Positions 27,412-35,683 of a DNA stretch of 64,000 bases are shown here, piece after piece (positions within the stretch are counted from its first letter, which is position 1; each line of letters starts with the position of its first letter). The stretch is from Labilithrix luteola (GTDB lineage Bacteria; Myxococcota_A; Polyangia; Polyangiales; Polyangiaceae). The stretch is taken from positions 3,286,001 to 3,350,000 of the forward strand of contig NZ_CP012333.1 in assembly GCF_001263205.1 (NCBI RefSeq), given 5' to 3'. Position numbers and translations under genes: made by a program. The notes under the pieces are model-generated. The model was not told the DNA's origin. It made no database searches and saw only the letters and a list, made by a program, of their open reading frames with translations.

Positions 27412-28643
27412 AGGCCACGACCATGCGTGCAACCAGCATGGCGCTCGGCGTCGTCCTCGCCGTCGCGTGCAGCAGCTCGGGCGGAGACACCGGCGGCACG
27501 GGCCCCGTCCCGAGCCCTTCTCCCACCGGCACGCAACCAGGGCCGGCTCCCACGAGCACCGGCACCGGCACGCCTCCTCCCCCCGACCCGGGTCCGCCGG
27601 CGATTCAGTTCATCGGTCGCTTCGACACGCGCGACGCGACCGGCCCCGTCGCGGGGTGGCCAGGTGCACGCATCATCGCCAACTTCGAAGGCACGGCGGT
27701 CACGGCTCGCCTGAAGGAAGACCAGATGCCCGACGGCCCGAGCGAGTGGGACGTCGCCATCGACGGCCAATGGCAGCCGCGCATGACGCTGCAGGTCGGC
27801 GATCACACCTACGACCTCGCGAAGGACCTCACGCCCGGTAAGCACACCGTCGAGCTCTTCAAGAACACCGAGTCGCAAACCGGCGTGACCCAGTTCCTGG
27901 GCTACGACTTCCACGGAGGAACGCTCTTGCCCCCACCGCTCCGTGCCTCGCGTCATCTCGAAGTGGTCGGCGACTCCGACGTCGCCGGCTACGGGTACGA
28001 AGGTGCCGGACAGCCTGGAAATTGCGGTGGCGAAGCCTGGCTCGCGAAGTATCAGAACTTCCGAGCCGCGTGGGGTCAACGCCTCACCGACAGGCTGAAC
28101 GCCGATCTCGAAGGCGTCGTGTTCAGCGGCAAGGGCTTCTATTACAACGCGTGGCGGCCCGACACCGAGACCATCGACGTGCTCTATCCGCGGTCGAATC
28201 CGGAAGACGTCTCGAGCGCGTTCGATCTCAAGAAGGAAGCACCCGACGTGATCGTCATCGCCATCGGTGGCAACGATTACAACCTCGGTGAGCCGTCCGA
28301 CACCGGTCCGGCACCACTCGACGGCTTCACCGACAAGGCGCGGACCTTCACGGCGATGCTGCGCTCGAATTACCCTCAGGCGCACATCTTCCTGATGGCC
28401 TACGCCGTCCTCACCGACGACGATCCGCCCGGACGGCTCAAGCGCACGAGCGTGGTCACCGCCTACAACACGGTGGTCAACGAACGGAACGCGGCGGGCG
28501 ATTCGCGCGTGTATTTCGTGGCGCCTCAAGCTGCAGATTACACGGAATTGACGGCGTGCGACGGCCACGGTGGCCCCGAGTACCACGAGCGAATCGCGAC
28601 CTTCCTCGAAGGAGAGATTCGCGAGAAGACCGGCTGGAAGTGA
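27408..28643 (+). CDS. CE2-like SGNH esterase lipoprotein, copy 2
   Basis: 411 residues, clearly paralogous to the preceding gene over its whole length: RFIGRFDTRD, YDFHGGTLLPPPL, VGDSDVAGYGY with nucleophile S190, the FSGKGFYYN segment, GGNDYN and CDGHGGPEYHERIA. Lipobox LAVACSSS is followed by a Gly/Pro/Thr linker that differs from copy 1. ATG 27408 (ATGA overlap) is preferred to TTG 27402. The tandem arrangement indicates duplication followed by divergence, perhaps toward different acetylated glycans. It ends 6 bp from the convergent trehalose synthase gene. Confidence 0.84.
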   Translation: MKATTMRATSMALGVVLAVACSSSGGDTGGTGPVPSPSPTGTQPGPAPTSTGTGTPPPPDPGPPAIQFIGRFDTRDATGPVAGWPGARIIANFEGTAVTARLKEDQMPDGPSEWDVAIDGQWQPRMTLQVGDHTYDLAKDLTPGKHTVELFKNTESQTGVTQFLGYDFHGGTLLPPPLRASRHLEVVGDSDVAGYGYEGAGQPGNCGGEAWLAKYQNFRAAWGQRLTDRLNADLEGVVFSGKGFYYNAWRPDTETIDVLYPRSNPEDVSSAFDLKKEAPDVIVIAIGGNDYNLGEPSDTGPAPLDGFTDKARTFTAMLRSNYPQAHIFLMAYAVLTDDDPPGRLKRTSVVTAYNTVVNERNAAGDSRVYFVAPQAADYTELTACDGHGGPEYHERIATFLEGEIREKTGWK

Positions 28644-28649
28644 ACTGAC

Positions 28650-30122
28650 TCAAGGCTGGGCGGCGGCCGTTCCGGAGAAGAGAAGACGGACGACCGCCGC
28701 CCAGTTCTCGAGCGATGTGATTCCGAGGTACTCGTCACGCACGCGTTCGAATCCAGCCCTCCCGAGGCGCTCGGCGAGCGCTTCGTCGGACAGCACGCGT
28801 CGTAGCGCGTTGGCGAACTCGCGCGGATCCTCCGGGTTGCGGAGCAGCAAGCCGTCGACGCCGTCCTGAATCTGATCCTGGATACCGCCGACGGCGCTCG
28901 CGATGACCGGGCGCCGTTTCCACATGGCCTCGGTGACCGTCAGGCCGAACCCTTCGCGAAGGCTCTTCTGGACGACCACCGTCGCGTGACGCTGGAGCGC
29001 ATTCACGATCGCCGCGTTCTCTTCGGTGTCTTCCATCGGCAGCTGCACGAGATGTGCGGTTCGCCTCAGCGAGTCGGGGAGTTGCCGCCAGTACGTCTCG
29101 ACACTTCGCAAGACTTGGGGCGCTTCGGGGTCGTCGGCCACGGTACGCACGCCAGGGCCCGCGAGAACGAGCGCGGCGTCGCGCGGAATGTCGGGCGCGA
29201 GACATTCCGTGAAGCCTCGGAGCACGCCGAGCGGATCCTTCATCGTGTCCCAGCGCGAGACTTGAACGACGAGCGGGGTCTTCCATGACGGCGCTGGCCC
29301 GACGCGGACGACCTCGGCTTGTCGATCGACGCGTCCGACGCTGCCGTCTTCGCGCGAGAACACGGCCGGCGCATCACCGCGCGGTCCACCGACGAGTCCC
29401 ACGTCGAAGAGAATCGCGCGCGTCGTAGCTTCGTCCATGAACTGGTTCTTGGCCGAGAACGGATCGATGTTCGGCGGCAGAACGATGGTCTGCTTGTGGT
29501 GCAACCAGCTCGGCGCGTACGACTGACGGGAGAAGACCGAATACGGAGCCTGCTCGACGTACTTGCGGAGGAAGTTCCACGCGAGCTCGACTTCAGGGTC
29601 GACCTGATCGTGACCGATGTGGCAACGCCACACGACGCGCATGCCCTTGCAGACGAAGTGAGGAATGAGTCCTGCCGTCTGTGGATCGTGGCAGACAACC
29701 ACGTCTTCGGGTCGAATCAGCGCGTCGAGCGCGACGGCGTTCTGCTTGGTGACTTGTTCGTAGAGCGCAGCCTCTGCGGCGCCGAGCGGTGATCCGTCGC
29801 CCGCGCAGCCGTGCATGGCATTGTGGAGCCGCTTGGTGATCCGGAAGAACTCGGGTGGCCCCTCGATGACGGCCCAGCGCGCCAGAATTCCGAGGCCTCG
29901 CGCGTAGCGCAGGAGCGACCGCAGCATCTCGGCGACGCCGCCTCCCGTCGCCGTCGAGCTGACGTTGAAGACGGCGTGAGCTCCGAGCAGCCCTCGAATC
30001 TCTTCCGAGACGCGCTGCAGAGCGACGACCCGTTCGGGCCCGAGAAGCTCCGCAAACGGCTCGGCGCTGCGCGCAGTGACGTTGACCTCGAACATGGCCA
30101 GCCCTCTCGGCCACTCGAGCAT
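28650..30122 (-). CDS. treT: TreT-type trehalose glycosyltransferring synthase
   Basis: 490-residue GT4 glycosyltransferase that would join NDP-glucose and glucose to trehalose. The N-terminal domain has VNVSSTATGGGVAEML (written in the protein as FNVSSTATGGGVAEM), WAVIEGPPEFFRITK and LHNAMHG, characteristic of the TreT family. The C-terminal Rossmann domain has VQVSRWDTMKDPLGVL and the E-x7-E motif in REGFGLTVTEAMW. An alternative start is the internal ATG at codon 10 (MFEVNV). It is monocistronic here, convergent with the esterase pair. Trehalose in myxobacteria accumulates in development and osmotic stress. Family is secure; donor nucleotide cannot be told. Confidence 0.85.
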   Translation of the reverse strand: MLEWPRGLAMFEVNVTARSAEPFAELLGPERVVALQRVSEEIRGLLGAHAVFNVSSTATGGGVAEMLRSLLRYARGLGILARWAVIEGPPEFFRITKRLHNAMHGCAGDGSPLGAAEAALYEQVTKQNAVALDALIRPEDVVVCHDPQTAGLIPHFVCKGMRVVWRCHIGHDQVDPEVELAWNFLRKYVEQAPYSVFSRQSYAPSWLHHKQTIVLPPNIDPFSAKNQFMDEATTRAILFDVGLVGGPRGDAPAVFSREDGSVGRVDRQAEVVRVGPAPSWKTPLVVQVSRWDTMKDPLGVLRGFTECLAPDIPRDAALVLAGPGVRTVADDPEAPQVLRSVETYWRQLPDSLRRTAHLVQLPMEDTEENAAIVNALQRHATVVVQKSLREGFGLTVTEAMWKRRPVIASAVGGIQDQIQDGVDGLLLRNPEDPREFANALRRVLSDEALAERLGRAGFERVRDEYLGITSLENWAAVVRLLFSGTAAAQP

Positions 30123-30221
30123 GCGAGCGACGTGCCCCGAGTCGGCGGAGCGCCGCGAGCGCGGCCTTCACTCACCAAGCAGTGGGAAACCGAGCGAAGC
30201 GAAGCGAGCGAGCGAAAGCGA

Positions 30222-30269
30222 GCGACAAAACAAGAAAGCGAGCAGTCCCGCGTGGGGCTGCCCGCTTTC
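30222..30269 (-). terminator. Intrinsic terminator of the OmpA operon
   Basis: Read on the minus strand, a 16-bp stem with one mismatch (GAAAGCGGGCAGCCCC pairing with GGGACTGCTCGCTTTC; 30234-30269) and loop ACGC is followed at once by TTGTTTTGT. It lies 19 bp after the OmpA gene stop. Strong stem plus U-rich tail make this the best rho-independent terminator in the window. Confidence 0.85.
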
Positions 30270-30287
30270 CATCTCACGGAGAAGCGC

Positions 30288-31157
30288 TCAGTGCTTCGAC
30301 GGCTCGACGATGATCTCGACGCGACGGTTGTTCGCGCGACCTTCGGCGGTCTTGTTGTCGGCGATCGGACGATCCGGACCGACGCCGACCGTCTTGATGC
30401 GGTCCGCAGCGACGCCGCGAGCGACGAGCTGGGTCTTGACCGCGTCGGCTCGCTTCTGACCGAGCTCCATGTTGTAGGAGCGCTGGCCCTGCGAGTCGGT
30501 GTGGCCTTCGATCGTGATGTTCGAGTCGGGGTTGCCCTTGATGAGGGCGTCGGCGACTTCGTTCAGTTTGACCATCGCGCCCGGAAGGAGGTTCGACTCG
30601 TTCGACGGGAAGAGCACCGAACCCGACAGCGTGATGACCATGCCGCGGGACTCCTGCTTGACGCTGGCGATCTTCTGAAGATCGGCCATCGCCTGAGCAG
30701 CCTGCTTCTCCGCCGCTTCACGCGCGGCCTTCTCGCGCGCGAGCTGGTCCTGCGTCTTCTCGAGGCTCGACTTCGTGTTCGCGAGGTCGTTGCGTGCCTG
30801 GCGAAGCGCGTCGCCCTGGAGGTTCTGCGCCTCGCGCTCGGCCGCCTCACGCTCCTTCTGGGCGAGCGACGCGCGCGCCGTCGCCTCGGCGAGCTGCGCC
30901 TTGCGGATGGCGACGTACGAGAAGTCCTTCGTCTGGGGCGAGTCGCTATCGTCGTTGAACGAGCGCTCCGCCTGATCGAGCGCCTGCTTGGCGACGTGGA
31001 GGTCGGCGGGCGTCTGCTGCGCGGCCGGGCCCTTCGCGGCAGCCTGGTAGGCCGCGCGCGCGTCGACGAGCTCCTTCGGAGGAAGGTTTGCACCACACGC
31101 GACCGCGAGAAGCGCGAGCGAGGCGATGGAGATGTTGGTCTTGCGCATGACGCTCAC
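30288..31157 (-). CDS. OmpA-family lipoprotein with DUF4398 and coiled coil
   Basis: 289 residues. Lipobox LAVAC (~residue 21), then a DUF4398-like helical segment, a long Ala/Glu/Lys coiled coil (~85-165), and a C-terminal OmpA/Pal peptidoglycan-binding domain with ITIEGHTDSQG, the LGQKRADAVKTQL helix and ANNRRVEI. It would tether the outer membrane to peptidoglycan. GTG 31157 overlaps the stop of the preceding DUF4398 gene (GTGA); ATG 31148 is an alternative. The two genes form an operon ending at the terminator downstream. Confidence 0.9.
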   Translation of the reverse strand: MSVMRKTNISIASLALLAVACGANLPPKELVDARAAYQAAAKGPAAQQTPADLHVAKQALDQAERSFNDDSDSPQTKDFSYVAIRKAQLAEATARASLAQKEREAAEREAQNLQGDALRQARNDLANTKSSLEKTQDQLAREKAAREAAEKQAAQAMADLQKIASVKQESRGMVITLSGSVLFPSNESNLLPGAMVKLNEVADALIKGNPDSNITIEGHTDSQGQRSYNMELGQKRADAVKTQLVARGVAADRIKTVGVGPDRPIADNKTAEGRANNRRVEIIVEPSKH

Positions 31158-31513
31158 TTTCCTGCCTTGAGGGCCTTGACGCGTTCCTGAGCCTTGTCGG
31201 CCTCGGCCTTCGCGGTGTTCTCCTTGGCGAGCATGACGGAGAGCTCGGCGTCGGAGTTGGCTCGCTGGAGCACCAGATCGGCGCGCTTGTTGTCGCCGTC
31301 CTGCATCAGGGTCTTCGCCTGATCGATCTGCTCTTGCGCGAGCTTCAGGTGCAGCGCTGCGCGCGGTTCGCGATCGGCTCCGAGCTCTCGGGCGCTGCGC
31401 GACGCGGCTTCGGCGCTCGCAAGACGGTCAGTCGGCGGGGGGAAGCTGCTTCCACACGCGGTGAGCATGGCCACGAGCGCACCCGCAACACACGCGAAAG
31501 GGAGGTTCTTCAT
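31154..31513 (-). CDS. DUF4398 lipoprotein
   Basis: 119 residues. Lipobox MLTACGSS (~residue 20) followed by one helical DUF4398 unit (ALHLKLAQEQIDQAKTLMQD) and a coiled coil (AKENTAKAEADKAQERVKAL). It resembles the N-terminal half of the OmpA protein encoded directly downstream (overlap GTGA), so one gene may come from partial duplication of the other. The leader just upstream of the start contains a tandem 10-mer TGACGAGGAC (minus strand, 31517-31536) that supplies the ribosome site. Confidence 0.85.
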   Translation of the reverse strand: MKNLPFACVAGALVAMLTACGSSFPPPTDRLASAEAASRSARELGADREPRAALHLKLAQEQIDQAKTLMQDGDNKRADLVLQRANSDAELSVMLAKENTAKAEADKAQERVKALKAGK

Positions 31514-31746
31514 GGTGTCCTCGTCAGTCCTCGTCAGGGCTTCTGGTACCGACTCCCGTATCTGCTTCGCGCGCTCGGCTTATGAGGCTGGCTTCTGACC
31601 GAGCTCATGGCCGAGTTCGCGATCGAGAGGGGAGTGCGAATACCCTGGGCGCTTGAGCGTAACGCACCCGAGTGCCCGTTTGTGAAGCATATTGAGGCTC
31701 GAGAACAGCAGAGCCTTCGTTAAATGACCTTCACAAAACGCAACAC

Positions 31747-31760
31747 CCTCCTTTTGGAGG
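31747..31760 (-). terminator. Short hairpin after the PilZ gene
   Basis: On the minus strand CCTCC-AAAA-GGAGG is followed by GTGTTGCGTTTTG. It sits 57 bp beyond the PilZ stop. The stem is only 5 bp, so termination is plausible but not certain. Between it and the gene lies an 11-bp tandem duplication AGGGCGTTACG (31761-31782). Confidence 0.4.
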
Positions 31761-31816
31761 AGGGCGTTACGAGGGCGTTACGAGGCTCGGAGGCGGGCGC
31801 GGAAAGTGAGCTCGCG

Positions 31817-32137
31817 TCAGCGCGCGCGGCCGGTCAAAAGCTTGTCGATCAGGTCCTTCGAGTAGGCCGAGAGCTCGCGGAAAACGACGCCCATTCCGTC
31901 TTTCTCGAGACGCACGACCTCGCCGATCCCTTCGATCGTTTCGATGTCGTCCATGATGACCGTAAAGCGGAGGTTCACGCTCGTACCGACAGGAAGCGGC
32001 TTCTGCGCACGGATGAACACACCCGTCCGCGAGATGTTCGTCACGTACTCCTGGATGAACGCGTCGAACGACTCGAACTCCTTGTTGATCGTGACGCGCT
32101 CGTCGCCTCGCTTGTCGGTTCCAGCGTGCTCGCTCAT
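31817..32137 (-). CDS. PilZ-domain protein
   Basis: 106 residues, essentially one PilZ domain, which binds cyclic di-GMP. The first motif is represented by KRGDERV near the N-terminus and the second by NISRTGVFI ([D/N]xSxxG). The remaining strands (VNLRFTVIMDDIETIEGIGE, MGVVFREL) and C-terminal helix fit the myxobacterial stand-alone PilZ family. It starts 4 bp after the RNase E/G stop, so the two are co-transcribed. Confidence 0.9.
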   Translation of the reverse strand: MSEHAGTDKRGDERVTINKEFESFDAFIQEYVTNISRTGVFIRAQKPLPVGTSVNLRFTVIMDDIETIEGIGEVVRLEKDGMGVVFRELSAYSKDLIDKLLTGRAR

Positions 32138-32141
32138 GGCC

Positions 32142-34688
32142 TCACTTGCCCTGCAGATCGAACTGCTCGAGGTGGTACTCCTTGCGCGGCACCACGATGA
32201 TCTTGCGCATGAAGCGGTTCTCCGCGTCGGCGACGGCTTCGCGCTCGGCGCCGTTGAGAACGTCCGCCACGGCGGGGTGCGCGTTGACGACCACCGAGTA
32301 GCCCGGGAGCGTGGCGCGCTTCCGGCGGACCTCGCGCAGGATCTCGTATGCGATCGTCTCCTTCGACTGCAGCTGCCCGGTGCCGTCGCAATAGAAGCAG
32401 GGCTCGTGCATGAGGCGGCCGAGGCTCTCGCGCGTGCGCTTGCGCGTCATCTCGATGAGACCGAGCTCCGAGATGCGGTTGAGCGTGGTCTTCGCCTTGT
32501 CTCGCTGGAGAAGCTCCTCGAGGGTGCGACGCACCTTCTCGCGGTTCTTGTGCTGCTCCATGTCGATGAGGTCGAGAATGATGAGGCCGCCGATGTTCCT
32601 GAAGCGAAGCTGGTAGGCGATCTCGTTGACCGCCTCGAGGTTCGTCTTGAGGATCGTCTCCTCCATGTCCTTGCTGCCCTTGCCGACGAACCGACCCGTG
32701 TTGACGTCGATCGCGGTGAGGGCTTCGGCCTGATCGATGATCAGGTAGCCACCCGAGGGCAGCGGAACCTTGCGCGAGAGCGCGCGGCCGATCTCGTCTT
32801 CGATGCCGTACTCGTCGAAGATGGGCTCCTCTTCGTCATACAGCTTCACGTTCTTCACGCGCTCGGGCGCGAACATCTCGACGAAGCGGCAGAGGCGCTC
32901 GTACTGCTGCTTGTCGTCGATGACGACCTCGTCGACCTCGTCGGTGAAGAGGTCGCGCGCCACTTTGAGAACGAGATCGAGCTCGCTCGAGAGGCAGTTC
33001 GGAGCCTTGGCGCCATCGCGCTTCTTCGCGATCTCTCCCCAGAGGCGAACGAGGTAACCGACGTCCTGCTTGAGGCCCTTCTTGGTGAGGCCTTCGGCAA
33101 CCGTGCGCACGATGAGGCCGCCTGACGGAGGCTTCATCGCCTCGATCGCCTCACGCAGCCGCGCGCGCTCCTTGTCGTTGCCGATACGCTTGGAAATGCC
33201 GATGTGATCGACCGTCGGCAGGTAGACGACGTAACGGCCCGGCAGCGAGATGTGGCTCGAGCAGCGCGCGCCCTTCGTGCCGATCGGATCCTTCGTGACC
33301 TGGACGATGATCTCCTGGCCCTCGCGGACGACCTCGCGAATCGGCGTCGACTTCGAGATACGCCCCGGCATGTTCTGCGCGGGACGGCCGCCACGGCGCT
33401 CGCCGCCTCGCGGGCTCTTGTCTCGGTGATCACCACCGCGCGAACCACTGCGCTCGCCACGCGAGCCGCCACGTTCACCGCGCGAGCCACCACGTGCCTC
33501 GGCGCCGCCACGGCGCTCACGGCCTTCACCGCTAGCTCCACGACGACGACCGCGACGGCGACGGCCACCACGCTCGCCACGATCCGACGTGCGGGCCGGG
33601 GCCGGGGCGCGCGGAACGGGCTCGCCGGGCTCCGAGACGGTGAAGCCGGGAAGATCGTCGCCCTCGAGGATGTCGTCGTCGTCTTCGCCCTCGGACTCGC
33701 TTTCGCTGTCGGACTCGCTCTCGCTCTCGTCCTCGTCGAGCTCGATCAGCGGCACCGACGCGTCGGCCATCGGCGAATCGGGCTGGATGTGGTCGAGGCG
33801 AACTTCGCTCGTCACGTCGGCCGGAACGGCGGCTTCCTCGTGCTCGTCTTCGTCTTCGTCCTCGTCGTCATGCTCGCTGTCCGCGAACGCATCTTCGTCC
33901 TCGGGGAGCTCGTCGAGCGTCGGCGCCGAGTTGAAGGAGTGCGACGAGTCGTCGTCGCTCGAACCGCGCGCGAGGAGCTCGTCGGCCGAGGCCGGGGCCG
34001 GGGTGATGAGCGGGGAGGACGCAATGTCGGCCGTGATCGAGATCGACGAGGACGACGACGGCGGAAGCGCGGCCGACGAAAGGGCTGCCTCACTGGCCGG
34101 CGCCTCGCTCACCTCGATCACTTCTTCGACGACTTCCTCGACGAGCGCACGCTTTACGGTGCTCGTGCCGTTCGTCCCCGCGCGGTGTTTCGCGGGAGCC
34201 GGCCAGTTGTCGTACGAGACAGTCGCTTCGAGATCCGTCGACTCGCGCAGGATGGGCGCAGACGGGACGGGTTCCGGCGCGCTCGAGACGCCGCCTTCTT
34301 CGGCCGCGGATCCTTCGGCGCCACCCGCTTCGGCAGCGACCTCGCCGCTGTCCGCTCCCTCGCCCCCTTCGCTCTCATCGAGCTCGACCGACCCGCCGCC
34401 CTCTTCCCCGCGGGCCAGCTTGCGGCCGCCGGCGAGGTACTCGTCGAAGTCGTCCGGGCGAATCAGATCCTCGACATGCAAGAACGCGGCTCGCTCTTGC
34501 CCGATGTCGATGAAGGCCGCCTGCAGGCCGGGGAGAACACGTGTGACCTTGCCTAGGTACACGTTGCCGACCGTGCTCGACTGCCGGCCTTTTCGTTCGA
34601 TGTGTAGCTCTGCGATGATGCCGTTTTCGATCAGCGCAGCGCGCGTCTCGCGGATATCACAGCTGATGACGAGAATGTTCTTGGCCAT
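32142..34688 (-). CDS. rng: Ribonuclease E/G with a large acidic/RG-rich insertion
   Basis: 848 residues from ATG 34688 (MAKNILVISCDIRETR); the frame opening at 34862 adds a non-conserved stretch. Endoribonuclease of rRNA processing and mRNA decay. The N-terminal S1 half (GNVYLGKVTRVLPGLQAAFI) is separated from its second half (VQVTKDPIGTKGAR) by ~340 residues. These comprise an acidic Ser/Asp/Glu-rich tract, then an Arg/Gly-rich tract with repeated RGG/RGE. The DNase-I-like catalytic domain has TAIDVNTGRFVG and LIILDLIDM with the two Mg-binding Asp, and the Zn-link CFYC. No C-terminal degradosome scaffold, hence RNase G-like; the insertion may instead bind RNA or partners. Confidence 0.9.
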   Translation of the reverse strand: MAKNILVISCDIRETRAALIENGIIAELHIERKGRQSSTVGNVYLGKVTRVLPGLQAAFIDIGQERAAFLHVEDLIRPDDFDEYLAGGRKLARGEEGGGSVELDESEGGEGADSGEVAAEAGGAEGSAAEEGGVSSAPEPVPSAPILRESTDLEATVSYDNWPAPAKHRAGTNGTSTVKRALVEEVVEEVIEVSEAPASEAALSSAALPPSSSSSISITADIASSPLITPAPASADELLARGSSDDDSSHSFNSAPTLDELPEDEDAFADSEHDDEDEDEDEHEEAAVPADVTSEVRLDHIQPDSPMADASVPLIELDEDESESESDSESESEGEDDDDILEGDDLPGFTVSEPGEPVPRAPAPARTSDRGERGGRRRRGRRRGASGEGRERRGGAEARGGSRGERGGSRGERSGSRGGDHRDKSPRGGERRGGRPAQNMPGRISKSTPIREVVREGQEIIVQVTKDPIGTKGARCSSHISLPGRYVVYLPTVDHIGISKRIGNDKERARLREAIEAMKPPSGGLIVRTVAEGLTKKGLKQDVGYLVRLWGEIAKKRDGAKAPNCLSSELDLVLKVARDLFTDEVDEVVIDDKQQYERLCRFVEMFAPERVKNVKLYDEEEPIFDEYGIEDEIGRALSRKVPLPSGGYLIIDQAEALTAIDVNTGRFVGKGSKDMEETILKTNLEAVNEIAYQLRFRNIGGLIILDLIDMEQHKNREKVRRTLEELLQRDKAKTTLNRISELGLIEMTRKRTRESLGRLMHEPCFYCDGTGQLQSKETIAYEILREVRRKRATLPGYSVVVNAHPAVADVLNGAEREAVADAENRFMRKIIVVPRKEYHLEQFDLQGK

Positions 34689-35683
34689 GGACGGGAATTG
34701 CTTTCCCGCCCGGGGACACGCAGAACGCACTTCGTTCGTGGCGACCCGCGAGACAGTGCTCGTCACGTCGGGCGTGCACGTCCGGCCCGCTCCTTGCCCC
34801 GGCCTCGATCGGCCATGCGCGGGCAAGGACAACGGGCGCGCGCGTCGCCAATGCTTGAGCATGCTGGCGCGGCGCGAGCGGCACGAGCGGCATGACAGCG
34901 AAAAGCGCTGCTGCTGCGGTGCCGGTGTCCGGGTGACGTGAGCGACGAAACTCGGGGGTCATGGTCGACGAACCAGCTCGCCACTCGGCTTTGGATCACC
35001 AAGAAAAACGAGATGGGAAAAAGCGCGCTTTACGCCCTCGGGCGCCGGTCGGAACGTCGGGAACGACGCGAGACGAGTCAGACAACTCAAACGAGTCACA
35101 TCACTTGAAACGCGGCGATACACAACAGCCCGACCGATTGGTTCAGTCAAAACGGACCCGGGAAATACAAGCTGAAATACGAAGACTTGTATGCCGGGGG
35201 AAACCTTCGGGGCCCGAGCGCGACCATAAAAGTGCGCCGCGGAACCCTACTTCTTTGACTACCGGAAAGCGCCCGCCTGCGCCACTGGGTTCGTCGCCTC
35301 CAGGGCACAAAACAAAATAGGAAAGGCCCTGCCACACCCTTCCGCGCTACCGTTGCTCCGTTTCCGGCCTGGCGGGATTCACGTTTCCGGGTCGACAGGG
35401 CCACACTTTCGAATGGCTGCTGAGGGGACCTCTAGGGCGTTTCGCGGACCACGTCGAGCCCTTTTCAACATGACCCCTCAGGTCGGCCCTGCAGACGTCC
35501 ATGAGACGCCGCGAACATCTCCATAACTAATCGAAATTACTCACATCTCATAGCTGGGCTCGTGACCGCCCCGCGTTTCCGTTGACCTTCGCGAGTGGAC
35601 TGCAAGAGTCCACCGCCGCGCAAACGCCACCGAACCCGTTCGGGGTCGAGCGAGATGCGCCTCGAACTCGAAGGGTGGTCGAC
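34689..35683. other. Long divergent intergenic region upstream of RNase E/G and the protease
   Basis: Almost 1 kb without a supportable gene, with a visibly less GC-rich part at ~34975-35330. On the minus strand TTGACT (complement of 35149-35154) could be a -35 element for the RNase gene, but its -10 is weak. On the plus side an 8-bp inverted repeat CTGAGGGG/CCCCTCAG (35420-35427 with 35474-35481) precedes the protease gene. I looked for tmRNA, RNase P and SRP RNA signatures and found none. A long leader for an autoregulated RNase transcript is plausible. Confidence 0.55.

Noticed and set aside
34689..35683. tmRNA, RNase P RNA or SRP RNA gene
   Set aside because: None of their conserved core strings or closing stems is present on either strand; only AT-richer sequence and weak inverted repeats.
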